From: Bacillota bacterium
GTDB taxonomy: Bacteria; Bacillota; Clostridia; Peptostreptococcales; Anaerovoracaceae
Length of the DNA: 64,000 nucleotides
Assembly (NCBI GenBank): GCA_017459895.1
Contig: JAFUCA010000037.1
Coordinates: 1 to 64,000, forward strand
Reading direction: 5' to 3'
Shown: piece after piece, positions 1 through 8,432 of the stretch
Layout: the number at the start of each line of letters is the position of its first letter
Numbering within the stretch: the stretch's first letter is position 1
Made by a program: the position numbers and the translations under genes
The notes under the pieces: model-generated
Database searches by the model: none
What the model was told of the DNA's origin: nothing
Seen by the model: the letters and a program-made list of their open reading frames with translations, nothing else

Positions 1-528
1 ATGGGAACCGTTTCCTTCCCTTATGAATATGTACCGTTCCCGGAAAAAGGACAGACTGTGAAGGCGGGGAGCCGCAAGGGAGAAGTGGTCTGTGACGCGG
101 AAGTCGTCAAGGTCATGAACCCGAAGTCCTTCGACCGGACACCGGTGGTCACACTGAAGATCCCGGTGGACTATGTGGACGAGGTCCGCTCCATGCAGAG
201 AAGGCCCGAGACAGAACTTACCGCCGGCGGCGAGGCCGTCCAGAGATTCGATGATGATATGCTGGTCTGCCGGTGCGAGGAAGTCACCGTAGCGGAGATC
301 CGGCAGGCCATCGCGGACGGAGCCAGAGACGTGACCGGCGTCAAGAGAAGAACCAGAGCCGGCATGGGCCTCTGTCAGGGCAGGACCTGCGAGAAGATGG
401 TCCAGGCCATCCTCCGGGCAGAGCTGGGCGAGACCCCGCAGGAGATCGGACACAACACAGCAAGGCCTCCGGTCAGACCGGTTACCTTCGGATCATTAGC
501 AGGAGGTGCGGACAATGGCAATGAATAA
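1..528 (+). CDS. Fe-S/BFD subunit of amino-acid dehydrogenase, copy A (5' truncated)
   Basis: This is the 3' part of a gene whose start lies before the window. The ATG at base 1 is internal: it corresponds to Met97 of the full paralogue at 7617-8432. The visible part holds a beta-rich stretch and a C-terminal BFD-type [2Fe-2S] domain with a CRC pair and a later CQGRTC motif. Such domains pass electrons between the flavin subunits of HcnABC/opine-oxidase-type dehydrogenases. The last 14 bases overlap the start of the next gene. DNA is about 98% identical to the second copy (about ten differences counted by eye), far closer than the genes downstream. Missing from view are the N-terminal ferredoxin-like cysteines seen in the paralogue. 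Confidence 0.9.
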   Translation: MGTVSFPYEYVPFPEKGQTVKAGSRKGEVVCDAEVVKVMNPKSFDRTPVVTLKIPVDYVDEVRSMQRRPETELTAGGEAVQRFDDDMLVCRCEEVTVAEIRQAIADGARDVTGVKRRTRAGMGLCQGRTCEKMVQAILRAELGETPQEIGHNTARPPVRPVTFGSLAGGADNGNE

Positions 529-1693
529 TTACGATGTCATGGTGATCGGCGCCGGTGCCATCGGCTCCAGTGTCGCATACCACCTGGCGAAAAAAGGATA
601 CAAGACAGCCCTGGTCGAAAAAGGCGATCTGGCCAGCGGGACCTCCAGCCACTGCGACGCAGTAGCGCTGATCTGCGACAAGGACCCAGGCATCGACACA
701 CAGATGGGCTACTCCAGCATCGAGCGTTATCTGGAACTGCAGGAGGAACTATCCTACGACTTCGAATTCCATCAGAGAGGCTGCCTGTACGTATGTGAGA
801 CCGAGCCGGAGATGGAGGCGGCGAAACAGTACGTCGACGCCCAGGTGGCCGACGGCTACGACATGCGGATGCTGGATACGAAGGAGATCTTCGAGATGGA
901 ACCGAATCTGGCCCGTGATCTGATCGGCGGATTCTGGTCCGATCCGGACTGCTCCATGAACCCCTACAAGCTCTGCTACGCCTACGCGGACGCGGGAAAG
1001 AGGCTGGGTATGGACGTCCTGACCCACCACGAGGTCAAGGGTATCACCCTGGAAAACGGCAAGGTCGCTGCCCTGGTCACCGATCAGGGAACGTATAAGA
1101 CCGAACGCATCATCAACTGCGCCGGTGTCTGGGCTCCCTTCATCGGACAGATGGTGGGCATCGATATCCCCATCAAGCCGAGAAAGGGCATCGTCATGAT
1201 CTCCGAGAGAGGCGTACCCATCGTCAATCAGAAGATCCAGGAGTTCGGTTACATGATGTCCAAGTTCGAGGATCTGAATTTCACGAGAAACGTCAGCGAG
1301 AGAGTCGAACGGAACAACGTCGCCATGGTCATCGAGCCGACGGATGCCAGCAACGTGCTCATCGGCGGCAACCGTGACTTCCACGGATACAACATCGACA
1401 GCGAGATCGAAGTCATGCAGGCAGTCGCAGAGAGAGCCATCCGGTTCTTCCCGATCCTGAAGGACATCAACTGCATCCGGACCTATTCCGGCCTCAGACC
1501 ATGGGTCGTCGATCATCTTCCGATCGTATCGGAGGTGGACGGCATTCCGGGATTCTACATCGCCGCAGGTCACGAAGGAGACGGCATCAGCCTTTCCGCG
1601 ATCACCGGCAAGATGGTATCCCAGCTCGTCGCAGGCGAAGAGACCGACTTCGATATTTCCAAGCTGAACTTCAGAAGGTTTCAGCAGGCATAA
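515..1693 (+). CDS. DAO-family FAD-dependent dehydrogenase subunit, copy A
   Basis: FAD-dependent oxidoreductase of the D-amino-acid/glycine/sarcosine oxidase (DAO) family, 392 residues, the normal size. A Rossmann GxGxxG lies at residues 12-17 and the C-terminal FAD-contact region reads AAGHEGDGISLSAITGK. Start chosen at ATG 515, eight bases after AGGAGG at 501-506; a GTG at 506 would overlap that site. With the Fe-S and NAD-type flavin subunits it should form an HcnABC or D-hydroxyproline-dehydrogenase-like complex that oxidises a D-amino or imino acid and passes electrons to an Fe-S chain instead of oxygen. The substrate cannot be read from sequence. A close paralogue lies at 8419-9600. 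Confidence 0.88.
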   Translation: MAMNNYDVMVIGAGAIGSSVAYHLAKKGYKTALVEKGDLASGTSSHCDAVALICDKDPGIDTQMGYSSIERYLELQEELSYDFEFHQRGCLYVCETEPEMEAAKQYVDAQVADGYDMRMLDTKEIFEMEPNLARDLIGGFWSDPDCSMNPYKLCYAYADAGKRLGMDVLTHHEVKGITLENGKVAALVTDQGTYKTERIINCAGVWAPFIGQMVGIDIPIKPRKGIVMISERGVPIVNQKIQEFGYMMSKFEDLNFTRNVSERVERNNVAMVIEPTDASNVLIGGNRDFHGYNIDSEIEVMQAVAERAIRFFPILKDINCIRTYSGLRPWVVDHLPIVSEVDGIPGFYIAAGHEGDGISLSAITGKMVSQLVAGEETDFDISKLNFRRFQQA

Positions 1694-1722
1694 ATCAACA
1701 AACTTAGGAAGGAGAAAGAACA

Positions 1723-2628
1723 ATGGCAGAGAAAAAAATCCCTTATGGCGTAATGGTACCCTTGGTGACCCCGTTCCACGATGACGAGAGCATCGATTGG
1801 GAAGGTTACAAGAAGATCATCGATTACTGCATCGATGGCGGACTGCACGGCATTCTGGTCGGCGGATCCACCGGTGAATATCACATGATGACACTGGAAG
1901 AAAGAAAAGAACTGATCAAGAAGGGCTGTGAGTTTGCGGAGGGCAGAGTCCCGGTAATGTGCGGGACAGGCGAGTACACAGCGAAGGAGACCATCGAACT
2001 GACCAACTACGCGGCTGACTGCGGCGCGACCTGGGGCCTGGTGCTCCCGCCATTCTATCAGCAGACGACGGACGAGGGCATCTATGAGTTCTTCAAAGAG
2101 ATCGCTGAGAATTCGAAGATCGGCATCGTGATCTATCACAATCCGGGCGCAACGAACGTCGAGCTGTCCGTACCCCTCTGCAAGAGACTGGCGGAGATCG
2201 ACAACATCGTCGCGATCAAGGATACCACGGATGAGAGACATACGGCGCAGACCATCGCAGCCACCAGAGGCATTCCGAACTTCACAGTTATGGAAGCGGA
2301 AGAGCACCTGCTTCTGCCGACCTACTCCGTCGGCGGTACCGCGGCCTTCTCCATCCTGTTCAACCTTCTGCCGAAGGAAATGCGTCAGATGTTCGATCTG
2401 GCGGTTGAGCAGAACGACTTCAAGGCAGCGATGGAACTGAACGCGAAGCTGGTTCCCTTCTATGATCTGATGGAAGCAGAACCCTATCCGGGTCCTGTAA
2501 AGGCTGGCCTGGACTGTCTGGGACTTCCGGGCGGCATCGTTCGCAAGCCTCTGACCCAGCCGACCGACTGGATGAGAGAGACCATGGCGAAGCTGCTGAC
2601 GGACATCGGTTACGAAGTAGTGAAATAA
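1723..2628 (+). CDS. DapA/NanA-family lyase or deaminase, copy A
   Basis: Class I aldolase of the dihydrodipicolinate synthase / N-acetylneuraminate lyase family, 301 residues. The Schiff-base lysine is K166 (IVAIKDTTD), the helper tyrosine Y138 (IVIYHNPG), and a GGSTGEY motif near residue 50 replaces the usual GTTGE. It lies 29 bases after the DAO-like gene. In hydroxyproline clusters a DapA-family enzyme deaminates the pyrroline product of the dehydrogenase, so a lyase or deaminase acting on the dehydrogenase product fits better than lysine biosynthesis. That assignment is inference. Paralogue at 9652-10539. Confidence 0.85.
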   Translation: MAEKKIPYGVMVPLVTPFHDDESIDWEGYKKIIDYCIDGGLHGILVGGSTGEYHMMTLEERKELIKKGCEFAEGRVPVMCGTGEYTAKETIELTNYAADCGATWGLVLPPFYQQTTDEGIYEFFKEIAENSKIGIVIYHNPGATNVELSVPLCKRLAEIDNIVAIKDTTDERHTAQTIAATRGIPNFTVMEAEEHLLLPTYSVGGTAAFSILFNLLPKEMRQMFDLAVEQNDFKAAMELNAKLVPFYDLMEAEPYPGPVKAGLDCLGLPGGIVRKPLTQPTDWMRETMAKLLTDIGYEVVK

Positions 2629-2653
2629 AAACAAAATAAGTACATTCATCACG

Positions 2654-2702
2654 GGGAGAGGCACTGACATCAAGTATATAATCAACAGAGTGAGCCTCTC
2701 CC
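2654..2702 (+). other. Intercistronic stem-loop between dapA-like gene and transporter
   Basis: GGGAGAGGC at 2654-2662 pairs with GCCTCTCCC at 2694-2702. The 31-base loop contains a TATAAT at 2677-2682, without an evident -35. There is no T-run, so this is not a plain terminator. It could be a processing or stability element that sets transporter expression apart from the upstream enzymes. The other operon has a different gene order and lacks it. Confidence 0.4.
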
Positions 2703-2745
2703 TGTTCTGCAAAAGGAAGATCCTGAAGGATCAGGAGGTGTGAAA

Positions 2746-4080
2746 GTGGCTGACAATCTGAACAAAGCGGCGGGAAGCGAGAGCTTCGCGAGTAAATTCG
2801 GCGCGATCATGTCCATGACAGGTATGGCCATCGGACTCGGAAATGTATGGAGATTCCCGTACATGGTCGGATCCTACGGCGGCGGTGCCTTCGTTCTGGC
2901 ATATCTGATCTGCGTCATTCTGATCGTAATGCCTCTGGCTATCATGGAGGCAGGTTATGGTAAGCTGACAGGCAAAGGCCTGATGGAAGCTTACGAGGAA
3001 GCAACACATAAAAAGACATTCAGTAAGATCATAGGAGGCTTCTGCGCCTTTGTCTACGGCAGCATGAACTTCTATTTCATCGCTATCATGGGCACATGTC
3101 TTTACTTCATGTACGCGTGCCTGACCAGCAAGTGGAAGACGGTCGATCCGGCAACACTGTATGATCTTTCGAATTCCCATACTGTGCTGATGCCGGTCCT
3201 GACCGGTCTGGTCACACTGCTCATCATCTTCGTCGTTTACAAAGGCGTACAGTCCGGTATCGAGGCTGTATCCAAGGTCATGGTTCCGCTGATGTTCCTT
3301 TTCTTCATCATCGTGATCTTCTTCTCGCTGTTCGCGATCGACGGCATCGGCAAGGGGTATGACTTCTATCTGCATCCGGACTTCAGTCAGTGGGCTCATC
3401 CCAGCCTTTGGGTAGCGGCCATGGGACAGGCTCTGTTCTCCATCGGCGTCGGCCCCGGATGCGTACTGATCTACGGATCCCATATCGCTAAGAGAGATGA
3501 TGTCACCGTATCACTGACATCGGTCTGCCTGCTGGATACCTCCATCGCGACCATCGCAGGCATGGCTATGATTCCGGCATGTATCGCTATGGGTCTGGAT
3601 CCGGAATCCGGCTCCGGTCTGATTTTCATTATCCTGCCGTCCCTGTTCGCGCAGCTTCCGCTGGGCAGCATCATCGGATTCCTGGTCTTCGCGGCTATCT
3701 TCTTCGCGGCGATCACATCCGCAATCGCGCAGCTGGAGATTCCGGTAGCGACCTTCATGCACGGCTTCGGTCTGTCCAGAGCCAAGACCACAGCGATCAT
3801 CGGTCTGATCACTCTGGTCTGCGCGATCATCTCCGCCATCAGCACCGGATTCCTGGACTTCTGGTCCAACTTCTCCGGAAACTACGGATTCATCGTTACG
3901 GCGGGCATCGGCTCCATCGTATACGGCTGGGTCTACGGCGTCGACAAGATCCGGACCAATACCCTGAACGCGGTAGGCGACGTTCCGCTGGGCAAGTGGT
4001 ATACTTACTGGGTAAGATATATCGCCATCCCGATCCTGATCATCATCATGGCGAATTCACTGTTCCCGTTCCTGGGATAG
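2746..4080 (+). CDS. Sodium-dependent NSS-family amino-acid transporter, copy A
   Basis: Sodium symporter of the neurotransmitter:sodium symporter (SNF) family, about 444 residues with roughly 11-12 membrane helices. The unwound TM1 that binds Na+ and substrate is recognisable as GLGNVWRFPYMVGSYGGG. GTG 2746 is preferred to GTG 2740 because AGGAGG (2733-2738) is then 7 bases away instead of 1. It is followed by a very short membrane protein of the MetS type, the usual partner of bacterial methionine/alanine NSS carriers. It should import the substrate of the surrounding dehydrogenase operon. Its paralogue at 11355-12686 is very similar along most of the length. Confidence 0.92.
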   Translation: MADNLNKAAGSESFASKFGAIMSMTGMAIGLGNVWRFPYMVGSYGGGAFVLAYLICVILIVMPLAIMEAGYGKLTGKGLMEAYEEATHKKTFSKIIGGFCAFVYGSMNFYFIAIMGTCLYFMYACLTSKWKTVDPATLYDLSNSHTVLMPVLTGLVTLLIIFVVYKGVQSGIEAVSKVMVPLMFLFFIIVIFFSLFAIDGIGKGYDFYLHPDFSQWAHPSLWVAAMGQALFSIGVGPGCVLIYGSHIAKRDDVTVSLTSVCLLDTSIATIAGMAMIPACIAMGLDPESGSGLIFIILPSLFAQLPLGSIIGFLVFAAIFFAAITSAIAQLEIPVATFMHGFGLSRAKTTAIIGLITLVCAIISAISTGFLDFWSNFSGNYGFIVTAGIGSIVYGWVYGVDKIRTNTLNAVGDVPLGKWYTYWVRYIAIPILIIIMANSLFPFLG

Positions 4081-4100
4081 GATAAAGGAGGTAAGAGAAA

Positions 4101-4229
4101 ATGATGACAAGCACTTTGATCACGCTCATATGCGTAGTAGTCTTCCTCTTTGGAGGAACGGTCGCCGTCACAGCGAAGGCGATGAACCAGAAGAACTTCG
4201 GTGACGAGGACGAAGGGAAAGCGGAATAA
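4101..4229 (+). CDS. MetS-type NSS transporter small subunit, copy A
   Basis: A 42-residue protein: one predicted membrane helix (about residues 5-27) and an acidic tail ending GDEDEGKAE. It starts 20 bases after the transporter stop, with AGGAGG at 4086-4091. MetS-like small subunits are needed for activity of some bacterial NSS carriers; position, length and helix match that family. The same small gene follows the second NSS transporter at 12707-12808, which supports it as real. Confidence 0.75.
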   Translation: MMTSTLITLICVVVFLFGGTVAVTAKAMNQKNFGDEDEGKAE

Positions 4230-4254
4230 ATCGGAGAGAAGCAGGGAGGTCAAT

Positions 4255-5043
4255 ATGCCGGAATACTTGAAAGACAGAAGATACGGGTTCATCAGCCCGG
4301 AGAACAGAGGAACGAAGATCGCGACCCTGGATCATCAGCAGGTGTCAGGCTACGGCATCGGGATCGTCTACATCGAGAACGTCAATTATCCGCTGATCCC
4401 GGGGAACGTGGTCAATGCCTACACCTATGATTTTCCTGTCCGCATGGCGCCGGTGAAGAACCTGACCAACGACCGCCTGTTCAACGCAGATCCCACCATC
4501 AAGGACGACATCATCGAAGCGGCACAGCACATGGTGCGCTGCGACGGCGTCCGGGCGATCTGCTCTGCTTGCGGCTTTTTCGGGAACTATCACAAGGACG
4601 TGGCAGCGGCGGTGGATGTACCGGTGGCGATGTCCTCGCTGGTGCAGATCCCCTGGATCCGCACCCTGCTAAAACCGGATCAGAAGATTGCCATCCTCAC
4701 TGCCAACGGGGCGTCTCTCAACGAGAATCTGCTGGCTCAGTGCGGTGTGGGGGATACGAAAAACCTGATCTGGAAGGGATTTGAGGATACGAAGGAGTTC
4801 TCCGCGGTCGTCAGCATGACACCGGTATTCGATAACGAAGTGGCGAAACAGGAAGTCGTGGACGGAGCGCTGGAGCTGATCCGGGAGGAGAACGTGGGAG
4901 CCATCCTGCTGGAGTGCAGTGATATGCCGCCCTACGCCGCGGATATCCAGGCTGCCACCCAGCTTCCGGTCTTTGACTTTATTACCCTGATCAAGTGGAT
5001 GCACAGCGCGGTCATGCAGCGGCCTTACGCGGGGTGGATGTAG
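4255..5043 (+). CDS. Aspartate/glutamate-racemase-family protein, copy A
   Basis: 262 residues, of the Asp/Glu/hydantoin racemase and maleate isomerase superfamily. Both candidate catalytic cysteines are present: one in AICSACGFFG (residues 103/106) and one in LLECSDMPP (about 221). Start ATG 4255 follows GGGAGG and gives the same length as the paralogue at 10555-11343. In this operon it could epimerise the imported L-amino or imino acid to the D-form used by the DAO-like dehydrogenase. That role is inference; isomerase or amidase-like chemistry is possible in this superfamily. It ends eight bases before the convergent LysR gene. Confidence 0.8.
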   Translation: MPEYLKDRRYGFISPENRGTKIATLDHQQVSGYGIGIVYIENVNYPLIPGNVVNAYTYDFPVRMAPVKNLTNDRLFNADPTIKDDIIEAAQHMVRCDGVRAICSACGFFGNYHKDVAAAVDVPVAMSSLVQIPWIRTLLKPDQKIAILTANGASLNENLLAQCGVGDTKNLIWKGFEDTKEFSAVVSMTPVFDNEVAKQEVVDGALELIREENVGAILLECSDMPPYAADIQAATQLPVFDFITLIKWMHSAVMQRPYAGWM

Positions 5044-5051
5044 AATCGGGA

Positions 5052-5918
5052 TCAGAGGCTTTCGGCGCAGGCTTTCGCGAACCGAATGAACTCCCTCTGG
5101 GCGGGAGACGCATCCTTTTCGGATCGGAGACTGATCCCCATGTTGCGGTAGAAACCCTCCTGAAATTCCCGGAAGGTGACGTTTGCCGGCAGCAGCTTGG
5201 TCTGGAGCTTCGAAAAGGGAAACACCCCCATCCCATGGGAGACCAGGGAAATACTGGCTGTTTCACTGGCCGTATAGTGACGGACATTGGGTGGGGTGTC
5301 CAGCGCATCCAGCAGGGGGCGCGCCAGATCATCCCAGCCGACCTCCGGCATGATAAAATCGCTGGAGCTCAGCTTACCCACAGGGATCCGGTCGTACCGG
5401 GCAAAGGGATGATCCTCCCGCATGATCAGACCGATCGGATCGGTGAACAAGGGGATGAAATCGAGGGTGTCCGGAACTCCATCAGTTCCGAACAGCAGGT
5501 CCATCTGACCGGATAACACCGCCTGAATACCATCTTCGATGGCAAACTCATGCATGACCACATTGATTCCGGAGAAAGCGTGGGTGAAATTCAGGACGAT
5601 CTCCGGCAGAAAATCAACGGCCATGCTGTTCAGGGTCGCTGCTTTGATGGTTCCGGTCATCAATCCCTTGATGGCGTCCACGGTCTCCAGAAGCTCCCGT
5701 TCATCCTGAAGCAGCCGATAGCAATAATGTAATATTTTTTCACCATCGTTCGTTGGGACGATGGTGTTTTTTTCTCTTCGGAGCAGCGGGAAACCAAATT
5801 CTTTCTCCAGAGTATCGATCATATGACTGATGCCGGGCTGTGAATAACCCATGGCTTTGGCAGCCTTTGTATAATTTCCTTTTTCTGCGACTTCGATAAA
5901 TGCCTTGTATTTGATCAT
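5052..5918 (-). CDS. LysR-family transcriptional regulator
   Basis: 288 residues with an N-terminal winged helix-turn-helix (NYTKAAKAMGYSQPGISHMI) and a periplasmic-binding-like effector domain. Start chosen at the codon complementary to 5916-5918, because GGAGG sits seven bases upstream of it; an in-frame ATG six codons earlier overlaps that site. The gene is divergent from the operon beginning at 6177 and convergent with the racemase gene of copy A. Divergent LysR genes commonly control their neighbour, so it probably activates the second operon, and perhaps both, in response to the substrate. Confidence 0.9.
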   Translation of the reverse strand: MIKYKAFIEVAEKGNYTKAAKAMGYSQPGISHMIDTLEKEFGFPLLRREKNTIVPTNDGEKILHYCYRLLQDERELLETVDAIKGLMTGTIKAATLNSMAVDFLPEIVLNFTHAFSGINVVMHEFAIEDGIQAVLSGQMDLLFGTDGVPDTLDFIPLFTDPIGLIMREDHPFARYDRIPVGKLSSSDFIMPEVGWDDLARPLLDALDTPPNVRHYTASETASISLVSHGMGVFPFSKLQTKLLPANVTFREFQEGFYRNMGISLRSEKDASPAQREFIRFAKACAESL

Positions 5919-6032
5919 TTCGCTGCCTCCATTCAAAATCAGAATCCAGTCAATAACAGATTTAGATCATGGCTCCCACAAGTGGTGAGAAACCGCAAAG
6001 ATGAGCCCTAAAAGGACAAGATAGTTCCAAAG

Positions 6033-6061
6033 TTCATTGTACTATTCAAATTATTTATAAT
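6033..6061 (+). promoter_or_regulatory. Candidate promoter for operon B
   Basis: A perfect TATAAT at 6056-6061 lies 17 bases after TTCATT at 6033-6038, a weak -35 as expected for an activator-dependent promoter. The surrounding 240-base LysR/operon B gap is clearly AT-rich. Confidence 0.4.
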
Positions 6062-6086
6062 CAAGATAAATTTAATTCTGTTTTCA

Positions 6087-6101
6087 AATTATCTGACAAT
6101 A
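6087..6101 (+). promoter_or_regulatory. CodY-box-like site, operon B
   Basis: AATTATCTGACAATA matches 12 of 15 positions of the CodY consensus AATTTTCWGAAAATT. It lies about 25 bases downstream of the candidate -10, a place suited to repression. CodY is encoded at the end of this window. Confidence 0.4.
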
Positions 6102-6176
6102 TCTAAAATTGACTTAAAGAAAGGGGCAGGAGACGAAAAATCACAGATACGCAAAAGGAAAAGGAGGCGACGTGCG

Positions 6177-6503
6177 ATGAGCACCAGAGTTACAGACCAC
6201 GTGATCCTGGGTCATCAGGAAGAATCGAAAATGGTAACGATCACGGTGGACGGTGAGCCGATGCAGGCCAGAGAAGGAGAAATGATCCTGGCAGCGCTGC
6301 TGGCCGAGGGCAAGATCATCAGCCGTTACACGACCAAGAGAAATGAGCCGAGAGGATTGTTCTGCGGGATCGGACAGTGCACCGACTGCGCCATGATCGT
6401 CAATGGCAAGCCGAATGTCAGAACGTGCATCACCCCGGTCAAGGAGGGAATGGTCATCCAGACCCAGCACGGGTTCACAGGAAAGGAGGCCGCCAATGAT
6501 TAA
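6177..6503 (+). CDS. [2Fe-2S] ferredoxin-like subunit (HcnA type), copy B
   Basis: 108 residues of the (2Fe-2S)-binding fold. Cys63, Cys68, Cys71 and Cys84 (CGIGQCTDC plus a later C) are the cluster ligands. It matches the small HcnA / sarcosine-oxidase-alpha N-terminal module. AAGGAGG is nine bases before ATG 6177. It is the first gene of operon B and overlaps the next gene by eight bases. Its role is electron transfer in the amino-acid dehydrogenase complex. The copy A equivalent would lie before the window. Confidence 0.88.
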   Translation: MSTRVTDHVILGHQEESKMVTITVDGEPMQAREGEMILAALLAEGKIISRYTTKRNEPRGLFCGIGQCTDCAMIVNGKPNVRTCITPVKEGMVIQTQHGFTGKEAAND

Positions 6504-7617
6504 GAAGCAGGTAGTCGTCATCGGCGGGGGCCCGTCGGGTATGGCCGCCGCCATCGAAGCCGCCAGAAGAGGCGCGGAGGTACTGGTAGTCGACGCGAAC
6601 CTGAAGGCGGGCGGACAGCTGTTCAAGCAGATCCACAAGTTCTTCGGATCCAGCGCCCACAGAGCCGGCGTCAGAGGCATCGACATCGGGACCCAGCTTT
6701 TGCAGGAAGCAGAGGATGCGGGCGTGGAGATCTGGCTGAACGCGCTGGCCATCGGCCTGTTCGATGAGAAGGTCGTTGCCGTGGAGATCGGCACCGACGA
6801 TACGGATAAGAGAGTCGTCAACGTCCGGGCGGAGAAGATCGTCATCTGCTCCGGCGCATCGGAGAATGTGGTCCGGTTCAAAGGCTGGACCCTGCCGGGG
6901 GTCATGGGCGCAGGCGCGGCCCAGACCATGATCAACGTCAACCGGGTGCTCCCGGGAAAGAGAGTCCTGATGATCGGAACCGGCAACGTGGGACTGATCG
7001 TCTCCTATCAGCTGATGCAGGCAGGCGCGGACGTGGTCAGCCTGGTGGATGTCGCACCCTCCATCGGAGGATACGCGGTCCATGCATCCAAGATCACCCG
7101 GGCAGGCGTTCCCATCCGGACCAGACATACCGTTCTGGAAGCCAGAGGGGAAGAGAGAGTCGAGCAGGCGGTGATCGTGGAAGTCGATGAGAAATTCCAG
7201 CCGATACCGGGCACCGAAGAGGTCATCGACTGCGATACCATCGCCATCGGCGCGGGCCTCAAGCCCGTGGCGGAGCTGGCCCTCATGTACGGCTGCAAGA
7301 TGGACTTCAACCCGATCCAGGGCGGATGGGTCCCCCTCCACAATGAAAACATGGAAACCAGCAAGGAAGGCATCTATGTGGCGGGAGACATCACCGGCGT
7401 AGAGGAAGCCAATACCGCTCTCGAGGAAGGCCGGCTCTCCGGCATCGACATCGCCGAAAAGCTGGGGCTGATCGAAGAAGCCGAGGCCGAGGCGGAGAAA
7501 GCGGCCGTCTGGGAGAGACTGGACGGGCTCCGGCTCGGACCCCACGGCGAGAAGCGGCATGAAGCCAAGATGAACCAGATCGCGAAATTCAAAAAAGCAG
7601 TGGGAGGTGAAGCGTAA
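6496..7617 (+). CDS. FAD/NAD(P)-type oxidoreductase subunit (HcnB type), copy B
   Basis: 373 residues of the pyridine-nucleotide-disulfide oxidoreductase fold: FAD GxGxxG near residue 9 (VVVIGGGPSGMAA), a second dinucleotide fold (VLMIGTGNVG), and the FAD-closing segment IYVAGDITGVEEANTA. It lacks the C-terminal BFD domain that HcnB proteins carry; that domain is in the next gene instead. ATG 6496 follows AAGGAGG and is preferred to an in-frame start at 6403 inside the previous gene. It overlaps the preceding gene by 8 bases and the following one by 1, so translation is coupled. Confidence 0.9.
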   Translation: MIKKQVVVIGGGPSGMAAAIEAARRGAEVLVVDANLKAGGQLFKQIHKFFGSSAHRAGVRGIDIGTQLLQEAEDAGVEIWLNALAIGLFDEKVVAVEIGTDDTDKRVVNVRAEKIVICSGASENVVRFKGWTLPGVMGAGAAQTMINVNRVLPGKRVLMIGTGNVGLIVSYQLMQAGADVVSLVDVAPSIGGYAVHASKITRAGVPIRTRHTVLEARGEERVEQAVIVEVDEKFQPIPGTEEVIDCDTIAIGAGLKPVAELALMYGCKMDFNPIQGGWVPLHNENMETSKEGIYVAGDITGVEEANTALEEGRLSGIDIAEKLGLIEEAEAEAEKAAVWERLDGLRLGPHGEKRHEAKMNQIAKFKKAVGGEA

Positions 7618-8432
7618 TGTCATTGGCAAGTGAAGGATATCTGACGCTGGCAGAACTGAAAGAAGCGGGAATGTACCCTTCGGAAGAGCGCATGGCCAAA
7701 GGCCCGGTTGCCATTGCGGAATGCGTTCAGCAGATTCCCTGCAATCCGTGTGAAACAGCCTGCCGGTTCGGCGCCATCAAGGTGGGCGAGCCGATCATCA
7801 ATCTGCCCTGTGTCGACGAAGGCACCTGCACCGGATGCGGCGTATGCATCGCCCAGTGCTCGGGACTTGCGATCTTCGTAGTCGACAAATCCCTGGGAGA
7901 CGGAATGGGAACCGTTTCCTTCCCTTATGAATATGTACCGTTACCGGAAAAAGGACAGACTGTGAAGGCGGTGAGCCGCAAGGGAGAAGTGGTCTGTGAC
8001 GCGGAAGTCGTCAAGGTCATGAACCCGAAGTCCTTCGACCGGACACCGGTGGTCACACTGAAGATCCCGGTGGAATATGTGGACGAGGTCCGCTCCATGC
8101 AGAGAAGGCCCGAGACAGAACTTACCGCCGGCGGCGAGGCCGTCCAGAGATTCGATGATGACATGCTGGTGTGCCGGTGCGAGGAAGTCACCGTAGCGGA
8201 GATCCGGCAGGCCATCGCGGACGGAGCAAGAGACGTGACCGGCGTCAAGAGAAGAACCAGAGCCGGCATGGGCCTCTGTCAGGGCAGGACCTGCGAGAAG
8301 ATGGTTCAGGCCATCCTCCGGGCAGAGCTGGGAGAGACCCCGCAGGAGATTGGACACAACACAGCAAGGCCTCCGGTCAGACCGGTTACCTTCGGATCAT
8401 TAGCAGGAGGTGAATCTAATGGCAATGAATAA
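7617..8432 (+). CDS. Ferredoxin-BFD fusion subunit, copy B
   Basis: 271 residues. N-terminal cysteines at 36, 42, 45, 49 and 65, 71, 74, 77, 81 (CNPCETAC and CTGCGVCIAQC) suggest one or two [4Fe-4S] clusters. A middle beta domain follows, then a BFD-type [2Fe-2S] domain with Cys186, 188, 221 and 226. The joining of ferredoxin and BFD modules in one polypeptide, split from the FAD subunit, differs from the classic HcnABC layout. The DNA from 7905 onward is almost identical to 1-528, which suggests recent duplication or gene conversion. Confidence 0.88.
   Translation: MSLASEGYLTLAELKEAGMYPSEERMAKGPVAIAECVQQIPCNPCETACRFGAIKVGEPIINLPCVDEGTCTGCGVCIAQCSGLAIFVVDKSLGDGMGTVSFPYEYVPLPEKGQTVKAVSRKGEVVCDAEVVKVMNPKSFDRTPVVTLKIPVEYVDEVRSMQRRPETELTAGGEAVQRFDDDMLVCRCEEVTVAEIRQAIADGARDVTGVKRRTRAGMGLCQGRTCEKMVQAILRAELGETPQEIGHNTARPPVRPVTFGSLAGGESNGNE

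Noticed and set aside
1..3. ATG at base 1 as a true start codon
   Set aside because: The paralogue shows that this Met is residue 97 of a longer protein.
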